From: Candidatus Koribacter versatilis Ellin345
Lineage (GTDB): Bacteria; Acidobacteriota; Terriglobia; Terriglobales; Acidobacteriaceae
DNA: 64,000 nt
NCBI RefSeq assembly: GCF_000014005.1
Contig: NC_008009.1
Location: forward strand, 62,001 to 126,000
Reading direction: 5' to 3'
The stretch's first letter is position 1; the number at the start of each line of letters is the position of its first letter. The position numbers and the translations under genes were made by a program. Under the pieces are notes generated by a model. That model searched no databases. It was not told the origin of the DNA and saw nothing but the letters and a program-made list of their open reading frames with translations. This document shows positions 18,270-27,262 of this stretch, one piece after another.

Positions 18270-18449
18270 AACGCTCCTCATCAGTCACGATGCATTTGGG
18301 AACCCAAGCAATATATCGCGAAAGGGGCGGGTACGTCACAGGAGGGTGTGATGTGGACGGACCCTGCACGAGCCGGTACTTACCGACGTAAGTCGATAAG
18401 TCTGTAGTCCGGAAGTAGAATTCGCAGACGTTACACGTGGGAGGTCTTT

Positions 18450-19193
18450 TTGAGATTTATCTTCATATTGGCGTTAACTCTTGGCATTAATTACCCGGCT
18501 GCATTCTCGCAAGACAAACCTGAAGATGGTCCCAGAGTATTCGTTACTGACAGTCAATCGTGGGAAACCCATGCCGCAGCTGGAGGGTCCGGCGGGAATT
18601 GGGGCGCATCGTCGCAAGGCGGTGCTCGACCACAAACCGCTGAGATTATCAAAACGTTCGGGGAACGGTGCCCCACCGTGAAAGTGAACAATATTGAGGC
18701 GAAAGCTGACTACATTGTTGAACTAGATCACGAAGGCGGGAAGGGCTATCTGCGACATCGTAACAAGGTCGCCGTATTCGAACACGCCTCGGGGGATGTA
18801 ATTATCAGCAAGTCGACTCTTTCGTTGGGTGGTTCGGTGCAGGAAGCATGCGAAGCTATCCAAAAACACTGGTCGGCAAATGAAGCAAAAATGAGAGCGG
18901 CAACCTCAAACCAGGGTGCACCGAGTACTCCCGCGAATTCAACACCTGCGCCACCCCCGGCTCCGGAACTGACGAAAGCTGCAACTATTAAGATCGCGGT
19001 AGCCTCTCAGCCGGATGGTGCAGATATCGAAATCGACGCCGCATTCGTGGGGAACACGCCGTCCACTGTCGAGGCCACGCCCGGAGAGCACAGCGTGGTG
19101 GTGCGGAAAAAGGGCTTCAAGACGTGGGAACGGAAGTTGAAAGTCAATGGTGGAGACATTCGACTGAATGCCGAACTCGAACCTGATAAATAG
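18450..19193 (+). CDS. Secreted PEGA-domain protein
   Basis: A 247-residue exported protein starts at TTG 18450, behind GGGAGG, with signal peptide RFIFILALTLGINYPAAFSQ. Residues 28-150 form an uncharacterised domain. A Pro/Ala/Thr linker (STPAPPPAPELT) leads to a PEGA domain at about 175-245, with IAVASQPDGADIEIDAAFVG, the VEATPGEHSVVVRKKGF block and the closing NAELEP. PEGA domains are small surface beta-folds related to bacterial envelope proteins. The middle region resembles other acidobacterial proteins of this plan, with no known function. It lies 66 bases upstream of mnmG on the same strand. Confidence 0.8.
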   Translation: MRFIFILALTLGINYPAAFSQDKPEDGPRVFVTDSQSWETHAAAGGSGGNWGASSQGGARPQTAEIIKTFGERCPTVKVNNIEAKADYIVELDHEGGKGYLRHRNKVAVFEHASGDVIISKSTLSLGGSVQEACEAIQKHWSANEAKMRAATSNQGAPSTPANSTPAPPPAPELTKAATIKIAVASQPDGADIEIDAAFVGNTPSTVEATPGEHSVVVRKKGFKTWERKLKVNGGDIRLNAELEPDK

Positions 19194-19259
19194 CCTTCCC
19201 TTAGCGACTGGATTGTCTCAGGGAACCCAGCATTCCAAAAACCCCGGTAAAATAAAGAA

Positions 19260-21209
19260 GTGGGGTTCACCGAACAATACGACGTAGTTGTGGTCGGCGC
19301 CGGGCATGCTGGGTGCGAAGCCGCGATGGCGGCTGCGCGCATGGGGCTGCGTACCGCGCTCTACACGCTTAACGTCGATTTGATCGCGCAGATGTCGTGC
19401 AATCCGGCGGTGGGCGGGATTGCGAAGGGGCACCTGGTGCGCGAGGTAGACGCGCTCGGCGGCATCATGGGCGAAGTGACTGACGCGGTTGGCATCCAGT
19501 TTCGCCTGCTGAACACTTCGCGCGGACCGGCGGTGTGGTCGCCGCGCGCGCAGTGCGACAAGCAGCAGTATCGTCTGAAAATGCGCGAGGTGCTGGAGAG
19601 CGAGCCGAACCTCAAGATCAAGCAGGCAGAAGTTGCCGACCTGATCGTGGAAGATGTGAGCGATCCGACGCATCCCGAGCGCATGAAAATTGCTCGTGGG
19701 ATCAAGCTGCGCGATGGACGCACCGTGGGCGCGCTGGCAGTGGTCATCACCACCGGCACTTTTCTCAACGGGCTGATTCATTGCGGTGAAGAGCAATATC
19801 CTGCCGGACGCAGCGGTGAGCCGGCATCGGTGCTGCTTGGCGAATCGCTGAAGAAGATGGGGCTGCGTGGATGCCGATTGAAGACCGGTACGCCGCCGCG
19901 ACTCGACGGCCGCTCGATTGACTGGTCGAAGTTTGCGGTGCAGCCGGGCGATGCCGAGCCGACGCCATTCAGCTTCCGCACCAAGAAGATCACGCAGAAG
20001 CAGGTGCCTTGCTACATCGCGCACACGACGCCGGAGACACACCAGCTCATCCGCGAGAACGTGCATCGTTCGCCGATGTACAGCGGGCAGATCCAATCTA
20101 CCGGTCCGCGCTACTGTCCGTCGATTGAAGACAAGATCGTCAAGTTCCCGGACAAAGAGACGCACCAGATTTTCCTCGAACCCGAGGGCCTGAACACGTA
20201 CGAGGTGTACGTGAACGGCATGAGCACCTCACTGCCGATTGATGTGCAGCTGCGCATGGTGCACTCGATCGTAGGACTCGAAAACGCGGAGATGCTGCGG
20301 CCGGGTTACGCCATCGAGTACGATTCGATTGACCCGACGGAACTCCAGCGCACGCTAGAGACGAAGAAGATTGGTAGCCTCTATCTCGGAGGACAGATCA
20401 ACGGCACCAGTGGCTACGAAGAGGCGGCATGCCAGGGGCTGATGGCGGGCATCAATGCTGCGCTGGCAGTGAAGCATGAACCGCCGCTGGTGCTCGATCG
20501 CACTGAGGCTTATACGGCGATCCTGATCGACGACCTCATCAGCAAGGGGACCAACGAGCCCTACCGGATGTTCACCTCGCGTGCAGAGTTCCGGCTGCAT
20601 TTGCGGATTGATAACGCCGACCGGCGATTGACGCCGCATGGGCGCCGCGTCGGGTTGATCAAAGACGAGGCCTGGCATGCGCACTTGGCGAAGCAGCAAC
20701 GCATGGACGAGCTCAAAATGACGCTGGAAAAGACGCGCATTCGCACCAGCGAACTGCCCGTGGAACTGGCAGAGAAGTTCGGGAACATTGACGGTTCGAC
20801 AGTTGTACAACTTTTAAAACGTCCGGAGAGCGATGTCGCGGCGTTCGAACAAATTATCCGCCGAGTGCAGCCCACCTTCTTCGAACGCGGCGATTCCGAG
20901 CGCGAATTCGTGTCAGACATCCGCAACGAGCTGAAAGCGGTTGAGACCGAAATCAAATATGCCGGCTATCTCGACCAGCAGACGAAGGCGATTGATCGTC
21001 TGAAGCGCTCCGAGCAGCGCGTGATCCCCGAGTGGTTCGATTACGCGAGCGTCAGCGGCCTTTCGCGCGAAATGTGCGAGAAGATGCAGCGGGTACGTCC
21101 GCAAACCATCGGCCAGGCGAGCCGCATTCCAGGGGTTACGCCGGCGGCGGTGTCACTCATCAATGTGTATATCGAGATCCAGGGACGAAAGCAGAAAGCC
21201 ACCACCTAA
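19260..21209 (+). CDS. mnmG: tRNA uridine-5-carboxymethylaminomethyl modification enzyme MnmG (GidA)
   Basis: With MnmE, this FAD enzyme adds carboxymethylaminomethyl groups to wobble uridine-34 of certain tRNAs. The 649-residue protein opens with the dinucleotide fold [20 protein letters not shown], followed by the family blocks [54 protein letters not shown] and [15 protein letters not shown]. The C-terminal helical region carries [18 protein letters not shown] and the closing [20 protein letters not shown]. The start is GTG 19260. No mnmE or rsmG gene is adjacent. The call is secure. Confidence 0.98.
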   Translation: MGFTEQYDVVVVGAGHAGCEAAMAAARMGLRTALYTLNVDLIAQMSCNPAVGGIAKGHLVREVDALGGIMGEVTDAVGIQFRLLNTSRGPAVWSPRAQCDKQQYRLKMREVLESEPNLKIKQAEVADLIVEDVSDPTHPERMKIARGIKLRDGRTVGALAVVITTGTFLNGLIHCGEEQYPAGRSGEPASVLLGESLKKMGLRGCRLKTGTPPRLDGRSIDWSKFAVQPGDAEPTPFSFRTKKITQKQVPCYIAHTTPETHQLIRENVHRSPMYSGQIQSTGPRYCPSIEDKIVKFPDKETHQIFLEPEGLNTYEVYVNGMSTSLPIDVQLRMVHSIVGLENAEMLRPGYAIEYDSIDPTELQRTLETKKIGSLYLGGQINGTSGYEEAACQGLMAGINAALAVKHEPPLVLDRTEAYTAILIDDLISKGTNEPYRMFTSRAEFRLHLRIDNADRRLTPHGRRVGLIKDEAWHAHLAKQQRMDELKMTLEKTRIRTSELPVELAEKFGNIDGSTVVQLLKRPESDVAAFEQIIRRVQPTFFERGDSEREFVSDIRNELKAVETEIKYAGYLDQQTKAIDRLKRSEQRVIPEWFDYASVSGLSREMCEKMQRVRPQTIGQASRIPGVTPAAVSLINVYIEIQGRKQKATT

Positions 21210-21276
21210 ACGCCTCCCACGCGTGTACTTTTCGGCGTAAGCTACTCTCTCATTCATTTCCTATGCAGGAGTTTTT

Positions 21277-21771
21277 ATGTCCTACGGGCAGTCGATGACG
21301 GGTGAGCTGGAACATGAGATGGCAAACACGCGCAGGGTTCTCGAGCGCGTGCCGTATGAAAAAGCCGATTGGAAGCCGCATGTAAAGTCGGGCACGCTGA
21401 AGTGGCTAGCGGGGCATTGCGCCATCATGCCCGGTTGGGGTGCGAATGTGCTCACCAGCGATGAACTCAATGTTCACGGTGTGGGCAGTGCCATTCCTGA
21501 CTTCGCAACGAAAGAGGATATGATCGCGCACTTTGAGGCGGAGCTGGCGAAGTATCGTGGCGCGCTGATGGAGGCGAGCGACGACTACATCCTGAAGCCG
21601 TGGACGTTGCGCGATAACGAGCAGGTCATCTTCACGATGTCGCGGATCGCGGTTCTGCGCGGGATGGTGATGAATCACATGATCCATCATCGGGCGGAAT
21701 TAATCGTGTATTTGCGCTTGCTGGATGTGCCGGTGCCGGGGCTCTACGGAGCAAGCGCGGACGAGAAGTGA
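21277..21771 (+). CDS. DinB-family four-helix protein
   Basis: This 164-residue protein starts at ATG 21277 with CAGGAG five bases upstream. The helices and His positions fit the DinB/YfiT fold: His in LKWLAGHCAIMPGW and the pair in MVMNHMIHHRAELIVYLRLL supply the three-histidine metal site. Members are metal-dependent thiol transferases or unassigned stress proteins. It is a single gene, followed immediately by palindromic repeats. The fold is well supported and the reaction is unknown. Confidence 0.85.
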   Translation: MSYGQSMTGELEHEMANTRRVLERVPYEKADWKPHVKSGTLKWLAGHCAIMPGWGANVLTSDELNVHGVGSAIPDFATKEDMIAHFEAELAKYRGALMEASDDYILKPWTLRDNEQVIFTMSRIAVLRGMVMNHMIHHRAELIVYLRLLDVPVPGLYGASADEK

Positions 21772-21774
21772 GTG

Positions 21775-21838
21775 CAGGGGCTGAAGCCCCCAATCTTTCA
21801 GGGTGCTGTTCGGCAGCGCTGAAGCGCTGCCCTGATAC
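21775..21838. repeat. REP-like unit (family A)
   Basis: It has the CAGGGGCTGAAGCCCCC palindrome, a 25-base spacer, the second palindrome GGCAGCGCTGAAGCGCTGCC and the tail CTGATAC. It begins just after the DinB stop codon. Confidence 0.9.
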
Positions 21839-21841
21839 AAA

Positions 21842-21907
21842 GCAGCAATAAATAACGCAGGGCAGCAATAACAAACGGCAGCAATGATAAAGGCCGGCAA
21901 TAATAAA
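21842..21907. repeat. Short tandem repeat of GGCAGCAATAA type
   Basis: Four imperfect copies, each 15-18 bases, run head to tail, with cores GCAGCAATAA, GGCAGCAATAA, GGCAGCAATGA and GCCGGCAATAA. They run directly into the hu terminator. No coding role is seen. Confidence 0.75.
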
Positions 21908-21928
21908 GGCCGGCATACAGCCGGCCTT
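21906..21928 (-). terminator. Terminator of the HU gene
   Basis: The arms AAGGCCGG (21906-21913) and CCGGCCTT (21921-21928) form a stem with a 7-base loop. Read on the minus strand it lies 22 bases after the HU stop and is followed by TTATTA. Confidence 0.8.
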
Positions 21929-21950
21929 CTGCATATCCGAGAAGCAAGAA

Positions 21951-22247
21951 CTACTTCTTGCTGGGGGCGATGGAGTCCTTCGCGGCCTTGGCCACGCGGA
22001 ACTTCACGACGGTCTTCGCAGGAATCTTGATCGGCTCGCCGGTCTGGGGGTTGCGGCCCACACGCGCTTTGCGGTTCGATTTCACGAGACGGCCGAGACC
22101 CGGAATTACGAATACGCCGTTCTTCTTGGTCTCTTTGATGGCGACTTCCGCGAGCGACTCGAGGAACGCTGCGGCGGTCTTGTTGCTGATCTCATGGCTC
22201 TCTGCCATGTGGCGGACGAGCTGTGTCTTGGTCATGCCTGATGCCAT
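21951..22247 (-). CDS. HU-family DNA-binding protein
   Basis: A 98-residue histone-like protein that bends DNA as a dimer. The start MTKTQLVRHMAESHEISNKT, the helix FLESLAEVAIKETKKNG and the DNA-binding arm region RVGRNPQTGEPIKIPAKTVV are all clear. The start is ATG 22247, giving MASGMTKTQL, because AAGGAGG is directly upstream; a frame reaching 22355 would add 36 non-homologous residues. A Lys-rich C-terminal tail (APSKK) is typical. It is a single gene with its own terminator. Confidence 0.95.
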   Translation of the reverse strand: MASGMTKTQLVRHMAESHEISNKTAAAFLESLAEVAIKETKKNGVFVIPGLGRLVKSNRKARVGRNPQTGEPIKIPAKTVVKFRVAKAAKDSIAPSKK

Positions 22248-22579
22248 AGGAAAAATCCTCCTTGAATTTGAGTGCCTCCGCCTAAGCAGGCTGCTTGCCT
22301 GAATCACTTGGAAACCCGCAATCCATGCGGCTTTCCGCGTATCGGCGGCGCTCAATTGCGCACATCATATTACAGCCGCGCTCAGTTTGAACAGCATTTT
22401 CACTAGATTTTATGCGGGTTTTCCACAGGCCACCCCCGCCGCACCCGCTGCCCATGCAGGTTTCCGCGATGTCGTCCGTTGGACATGTTTACTCTTCAAA
22501 ACATAGAGCTTATGTCGAAGTTCGGACCTCGACGATGTCCTGCGGCATCGGTGCTTAGCACTTCCGCACCACGAATTTT
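22248..22579. other. Intergenic region upstream of HU, no gene
   Basis: This 332-base gap holds the AAGGAGG of the HU gene at its left edge and the downstream region of folK at its right edge. I see no hairpin, repeat or convincing reading frame. Confidence 0.5.
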
Positions 22580-23074
22580 CTACTCGACGGAGGGCGGAAC
22601 GCGTCGCACTTCCGCTGGATCGATGAGCGTTTCAAGCAGTGTTGATGCGGTCTTGCGCAGCAGTGGATGAACGGCGTCGGGAGCGATTTCTGCCAGCGGC
22701 GCGAGCACGAAGCCGCGATTGTGCATCTCTGGATGCGGCAGCGTCAACTCTGGTGTGTTAATCACTTCGTTATCAAATAGCAGCAGGTCGAGATCGATAT
22801 TCCGCGGGCCTTTTGGTATTTCGCGGTGTCGGCCCATGGCTTGCTCCACCCGGAGCAAGCCGCGCAACAGGGCGATCGGTTCCAGATTGGTGCTGAGTTC
22901 CAGGGCCGCATTCACGAACCAGGGCTGGTCCGTCATCTCGACGGGCTCGGTTTCATACCACGACGACACCCGCTTCACCCCGCCTAATCCGCCGATGCGA
23001 GCGATCGCGTCGAGCAGATTGGCCTGCCGGTCTCCGAGGTTCGAACCGAGCGCAATGTAAGCCGTGTGAATCAT
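22580..23074 (-). CDS. folK: 2-amino-4-hydroxy-6-hydroxymethyldihydropteridine diphosphokinase
   Basis: HPPK transfers pyrophosphate from ATP to the pterin in folate synthesis. The 164-residue protein has ALGSNLGDRQANL, the substrate loop SSWYETEPVEMTDQPWFVN, the magnesium site GPRNIDLDLLLF and LPHPEMHNRGFVLAPLAEIA, all in order and at normal length. It is transcribed divergently from the PilZ gene across a 73-base gap that must contain both promoters. No folP or folB is adjacent. Confidence 0.97.
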   Translation of the reverse strand: MIHTAYIALGSNLGDRQANLLDAIARIGGLGGVKRVSSWYETEPVEMTDQPWFVNAALELSTNLEPIALLRGLLRVEQAMGRHREIPKGPRNIDLDLLLFDNEVINTPELTLPHPEMHNRGFVLAPLAEIAPDAVHPLLRKTASTLLETLIDPAEVRRVPPSVE

Positions 23075-23147
23075 CGGCTCCCATTATGCCGCGAAATTAC
23101 TTCGGTGCACTTGTTGGCCATCGCGCGCAGACGGTACCATCAAAAAT

Positions 23148-23873
23148 GTGTCGTTAAGCGCATTGCTCCTTTCGGAAGACCCGAACGTCGTGGACATATT
23201 GCGTCCGCTGCTGCCGGAACTCGGAATTGCGACCGACCAATGCGCTTTTCCAGACGCTGCTTTGCGGCTGCTGAACAGCCGGAAATACGAAGCCATCATC
23301 GTTGATGACGAAATTCTTGGCGGCGTGGAGTTCATGAGTTCGCTACGCGGCCTGCCGATGACGCGCAATGCCATCATCTTCGCGGTCATCCGTTACGTTG
23401 GCGTAAAAGAAGCGTTTCAGTCCGGTGCGAATTTTGCGTTGGAGAAGCCCCTCACTGCGGAACGCGCGCAGCGCAGCTTTCATGCGGCACTCGGACTCAT
23501 CATGCGCGAACGCCGCCGGTTCTTCCGCTACACCGTGAACGTGCCTGCCAGCTTGGAGTTCAGCAACCGCGTGGAAAACATCACGGTAAGCAATTTGAGC
23601 GAAGGCGGAATGGCGATTGACACCAGCTTCGCGCTCACACCGGGACTGATCGTGAAGTGCCGTTTCGACCTCCCGGGACTGAAGTTCACGATCGAAGCCA
23701 AGGGCGAAGTGAGTTGGACGGACAACCAGGGTCACGCCGGCGTCTGTTTCCAGCAGGTCCCTCACCTACATAAAGAAAAGCTGGAAGAGTGGCTTACTAC
23801 GCGCGGGAAGGACGAGCCTGTCGCGATCCACCGCAACTCTGCGGAAAGCTGGCACAGCGACGAAGCGAGCTAG
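23148..23873 (+). CDS. PilZ-domain protein with N-terminal receiver-like domain
   Basis: The 241-residue protein starts at GTG 23148. Residues 1-115 look like a receiver fold (SALLLSEDPNVVDILRPLLP and a central IIVDDEILGGVEF), with LEKPLTAERA in the position of the conserved Lys. It may be a working receiver or a degenerate one. Residues 120-225 are a PilZ domain: the cyclic-di-GMP motifs RRRFFRY and NLSEGGM are both intact, so it is likely to bind cyclic-di-GMP. The stop codon overlaps that of lpxC inside a CTAG. The output is unknown; motility or surface polysaccharide control is usual for the family. Confidence 0.88.
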   Translation: MSLSALLLSEDPNVVDILRPLLPELGIATDQCAFPDAALRLLNSRKYEAIIVDDEILGGVEFMSSLRGLPMTRNAIIFAVIRYVGVKEAFQSGANFALEKPLTAERAQRSFHAALGLIMRERRRFFRYTVNVPASLEFSNRVENITVSNLSEGGMAIDTSFALTPGLIVKCRFDLPGLKFTIEAKGEVSWTDNQGHAGVCFQQVPHLHKEKLEEWLTTRGKDEPVAIHRNSAESWHSDEAS

Positions 23874-24778
23874 AGCTGGTCGGCGACAGGATGGGCGCCG
23901 CTGAAATCCGGCATGTCGGGCAGCTCATCGTTCAGCGTGGACTCTTCCCAGAACGATTGATCGCGCAGAATTCTTGTGACGAGCGCGGTGTGCATGGCAT
24001 GACCGGCGCGGTCGGCAACGATGCGTCCCAGCAGGCGACGCCCGAGGAGAGCCAGATCGCCAATCAGGTCAAGAACCTTGTGCCGGACAAATTCATCGGG
24101 ATAGCGAAGCGGTCCGTTCTTGATGCCATCGTCGGTCAACACGATTGCGTTTTCTTCGGACGCGCCACGGATCAGTCCCATGTTCAGCATCGCATCGCGA
24201 TCGCGGAGGAAACCGAAGGTCCTTGCCGGCGCGATCTCGCGCAAAAAATTTCCGTTCGAGAGTTCGACTTCAAAACGCTCGCGACCGATCGACGGATGAG
24301 GGAAGTTGATGGCATAGCTCACGGAGTAGCCGTCATACGGGTAGACGGCGATAAACTTGTCGCCCTCGCGCAACTCGATTGGCTTCACGATTCGGATATA
24401 GGACCGCTTGCGGCGCTGCTTGCGCAATCCGGCGTTAACGATCATGTCGACGAAGGGCTGGGCGCTGCCATCGAGGATGGGCAGCTCCAGGTTGTCGATT
24501 TCGATGATGGCGTTGTCCACGCCCATGCCGATGAGGGCCGAGAGCAAATGCTCGGTGGTGGAGATCAGCACGCCCTTCTTCATCAGACTGGTGGCGTAGC
24601 TGACTTTCGCGACGTTGCGGCCGGTGGCCTCGATCTCGAAGTCGTCGAGATCTGTACGGCGGAAGACGATGCCTTCGCCAGTCGATGCCGGGAGAAGCCG
24701 CAGACGCACGGGCGCGCCGCTATGCAGACCTACGCCGTGACACTCCACGCTGGATCGTATTGTTTGTTCGAAGCCCAA
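23870..24778 (-). CDS. lpxC: UDP-3-O-acyl-N-acetylglucosamine deacetylase
   Basis: LpxC catalyses the committed step of lipid A synthesis, so the organism makes lipopolysaccharide. The 302-residue protein shows SVECHGVGLHSG, the zinc-ligand regions TEHLLSALIGMGVDN and RHKVLDLIGDLALLG, and the catalytic AGHAMHTALVTRI near the end. The start is TTG at 24778, without an obvious ribosome-binding site. It ends within a 4-base overlap with the convergent PilZ gene. No other lpx gene is adjacent. The call is secure. Confidence 0.97.
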   Translation of the reverse strand: MGFEQTIRSSVECHGVGLHSGAPVRLRLLPASTGEGIVFRRTDLDDFEIEATGRNVAKVSYATSLMKKGVLISTTEHLLSALIGMGVDNAIIEIDNLELPILDGSAQPFVDMIVNAGLRKQRRKRSYIRIVKPIELREGDKFIAVYPYDGYSVSYAINFPHPSIGRERFEVELSNGNFLREIAPARTFGFLRDRDAMLNMGLIRGASEENAIVLTDDGIKNGPLRYPDEFVRHKVLDLIGDLALLGRRLLGRIVADRAGHAMHTALVTRILRDQSFWEESTLNDELPDMPDFSGAHPVADQL

Positions 24779-25031
24779 ATCGTCGCGGCGCTATGTTGCC
24801 CGTTGTTAATAGATTACAAGCCGGGAGGCTTCCATTGGATGTGGTTAATTGGCCACAGAACCGGGGCGGTACTGTGGTATTTTCACCGCGCGGCTCAGGG
24901 CCGCGACAAAGCTCAACTTCCGCAGAAGATCGGGGAATCTCGCATGTTTTGTTGAGCTTAGCGGACGCGTGGAAACTTTTCGGGAACTCACGCGTACCTA
25001 ACTGGCAGATACTCGCTCCAACGGAGGTTTC

Positions 25032-26573
25032 ATGAAACAGCTTCGGCTTGCGTGTGCTTTGCTGGCGCTGATCGCATCGGCATTTGCTGCGGGACCGCCG
25101 GTCGTTGAGCCGGTAATCCACGGCGACCAGGCGGTCACGGCTGAGCACAACGGCACGCAGTATCCGGTGTTTCGCTTTGCGCAGGACCAGAAGCTTGTTG
25201 CTTCCATCCAGCACGTTTTCGCGAGTTCGTTTGCGGGAGAGATGCAGAAGCTCTTCATCATGAGCCGTGATATTGCGAGCGCGCGCGATCGGCGCGACGG
25301 CCTTAGGGGCGATCCCGAATTCGCGCAGCCGATTTACCTGTTGCTGTCCCAGGAAGAAGGCGGATACGCGCGGCGCGATTTCTTTTTGGAGAGTGAAGAT
25401 GGCGAGCGCGTGTTCCTGGCCGCTGACTACATCGACTTAGTCGTCGATCAGGAGTCGGTGGACAGCGGCGACTTCGAAGAGATCTTCTCGCACGAGCTTG
25501 GTCACTCGATTCTGCGGAACCTCGTCGGGGAACTCGTCGGCGCGCGCTCGAACAAGATGCACCAGAGCGTGACGCTAACCGACTATCGCACCGCGTTCGA
25601 CGAAGGCTTTGCGGAACACTTCCAGCCGGTGGTTCGGCAGAACTCAGCGAATCCTTCGCTTACGCGGCAGCAACGAGGCGTAGTCGCGCCGTCCTTGGCG
25701 CAGGATTTCCTGAGCCAGCGCGACCAGGTGCTGCGCAACTTCGGCCCGCCGAGTTATGTCTTCCTTCACGAACGGATGGTGCCGGCGTGCGCATCGCTCC
25801 GCGAGTGCTACGTGGTCGAGGAGACTTCGACCAGCTTCGATCCGAGCCAACTCCGCAGCGGCCAGCAAATGCTGTCTTCCGAAGGCGTGGTCTCGACCGT
25901 CTTCCTGCAACTTCTCTCGGAAGGCGGTGCGCCAGTGTGTGGTGCAGATTGCGCGCAACTCGAAGCGAAATACCGCAAGCTCTTCGAAGCTCTCGCCGAG
26001 GTGAAACCGAACGCGACGCAGTCGCCGTTGATCCAGATGCTCGAGAGTTATCGCGGGAAGTATCCGGAGGAGGGCAAACGCGTAGTGGCGGACTTTGTGC
26101 TGCTCACGCGGGGAGCGACGGTTTCGACGGAACTCGCCCACGGCACAGAGGCAATGAGTGCGGCTTCATCACGCGCCGACATTGCGGCCTTTCGCACGCA
26201 ACTTCATGCGGCACAAAAGCTGCTCGCCCAAGCCACGGACGACGTCCTTGCCGGAAAGCTCAAGCTCGATGCCGCCGTCGGGCCTGAACTGTGGATTCGC
26301 AACGAGGCGTTCACGCAGGCAAGTCTGTTTCCCGGGAGCGAGGAGGCGCCGCTGCGGACCAATCTGAATACAGCTTCGGCGGAGGAGATCGCGACACTGC
26401 CGCAGTTCTCAAAGGAAACGGCGCAGGCGATGGTTCGCGAGCGCCGTCAGAGAGGATATTTCAGGTCAATCGATGAAGTGATTTCGTCGGCAAAGCTCAA
26501 CCCTGGACAAGCAGAGGTCATTAAGAAGGCAGAACAGTCGCAAGCTGGCGCGAAGGCGGACCCTGTGCGCTAG
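25032..26573 (+). CDS. Secreted zincin-like protein with C-terminal helix-hairpin-helix
   Basis: The 513-residue protein begins at ATG 25032, after CGGAGG, with signal peptide LACALLALIASAFA. Residues 150-200 hold a metallopeptidase signature: HELGH at 154-158 (SHELGHSILRN) and, 33 residues on, FDEGFAEHFQP, whose Glu fits the third ligand of a gluzincin. The Cys pair CASLREC and further paired cysteines point to a folded, oxidised exported protein. From about 435 the sequence is a ComEA-type helix-hairpin-helix (NLNTASAEEIATLPQFSKET, GYFRSIDEVIS), normally a DNA-binding module. I know no named family with this order. It ends in a CTAG overlap with the next gene. Confidence 0.8.
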   Translation: MKQLRLACALLALIASAFAAGPPVVEPVIHGDQAVTAEHNGTQYPVFRFAQDQKLVASIQHVFASSFAGEMQKLFIMSRDIASARDRRDGLRGDPEFAQPIYLLLSQEEGGYARRDFFLESEDGERVFLAADYIDLVVDQESVDSGDFEEIFSHELGHSILRNLVGELVGARSNKMHQSVTLTDYRTAFDEGFAEHFQPVVRQNSANPSLTRQQRGVVAPSLAQDFLSQRDQVLRNFGPPSYVFLHERMVPACASLRECYVVEETSTSFDPSQLRSGQQMLSSEGVVSTVFLQLLSEGGAPVCGADCAQLEAKYRKLFEALAEVKPNATQSPLIQMLESYRGKYPEEGKRVVADFVLLTRGATVSTELAHGTEAMSAASSRADIAAFRTQLHAAQKLLAQATDDVLAGKLKLDAAVGPELWIRNEAFTQASLFPGSEEAPLRTNLNTASAEEIATLPQFSKETAQAMVRERRQRGYFRSIDEVISSAKLNPGQAEVIKKAEQSQAGAKADPVR

Positions 26574-27073
26574 CGCTGCCAACTCGTGGACATCGCTCCT
26601 GCGTCGCTCGATTGCTGGGAGCGGAGAGTCTCCAGCGTGTTCACTGCCTGCAAACCGACGAAGAGACGGAAAAGCGCCCAGGCGTGAAACGCGGCGCTGA
26701 GATACACACCGTATTTCAAGAGAAGGAGACCATCGCAGGCGTAAAGCGCCATGCCGACAAGGAATGCCCACTTCATTTCCTTGCGCCCAAAGAAGCCAAA
26801 CATGGCGATCACTGCAGCGGCAAGGATTGACATGATGAGGGCCGTGCTCTGGCCGCTGTTGCCGGATTGATGCCCGACGGCGTCGAGCACGCTCGTGATC
26901 CCGAGCCCAAAGATGAATCGCATGCGCCCACCGCCCATACTGATAAGCGTGTTGACCACCGAGAGGCCGGCAATCCAGAGAAACCAGTTGGCGCTTACTA
27001 TCACGCGTGCTTTCGCTGCCGCGATCTGTTGCGGCCGCGCGTTGTTTTGTGGCGACATGGCGGGCGTGGACAT
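26570..27073 (-). CDS. Polytopic membrane protein, unknown function
   Basis: A 167-residue protein with four hydrophobic segments (ANWFLWIAGLSVVNTLISMG, LIMSILAAAVIAMFGFFG, MKWAFLVGMALYACDGLLLL, HAWALFRLFVGL) starts at ATG 27073 behind GGGAGG. A frame reaching 27181 would add 36 residues with no support. Its stop overlaps that of the convergent zincin gene. No family is recognised. Confidence 0.7.
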   Translation of the reverse strand: MSTPAMSPQNNARPQQIAAAKARVIVSANWFLWIAGLSVVNTLISMGGGRMRFIFGLGITSVLDAVGHQSGNSGQSTALIMSILAAAVIAMFGFFGRKEMKWAFLVGMALYACDGLLLLKYGVYLSAAFHAWALFRLFVGLQAVNTLETLRSQQSSDAGAMSTSWQR

Positions 27074-27262
27074 CGAAGGGGCCTCCCGGGAATTCAGAGT
27101 AGATGGCGAGAAAACACTAGCACCGGAGAGTAGTTCGCGGAAGTAGTTTCTCCGCGCGCGGTACTTTTCAGGCGTTCCCAAAATAGTCCGTGTTCGGCGA
27201 GAGGCTAGCTTCGGTTTCGGACTTCGCTCGTTCCGACAGAAGTCGTGCGGATGTGCCGATCT

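Noticed and set aside
23789-24955. 388-codon plus-strand frame across lpxC
   Set aside because: It is antisense to lpxC, which has all its zinc-ligand motifs.
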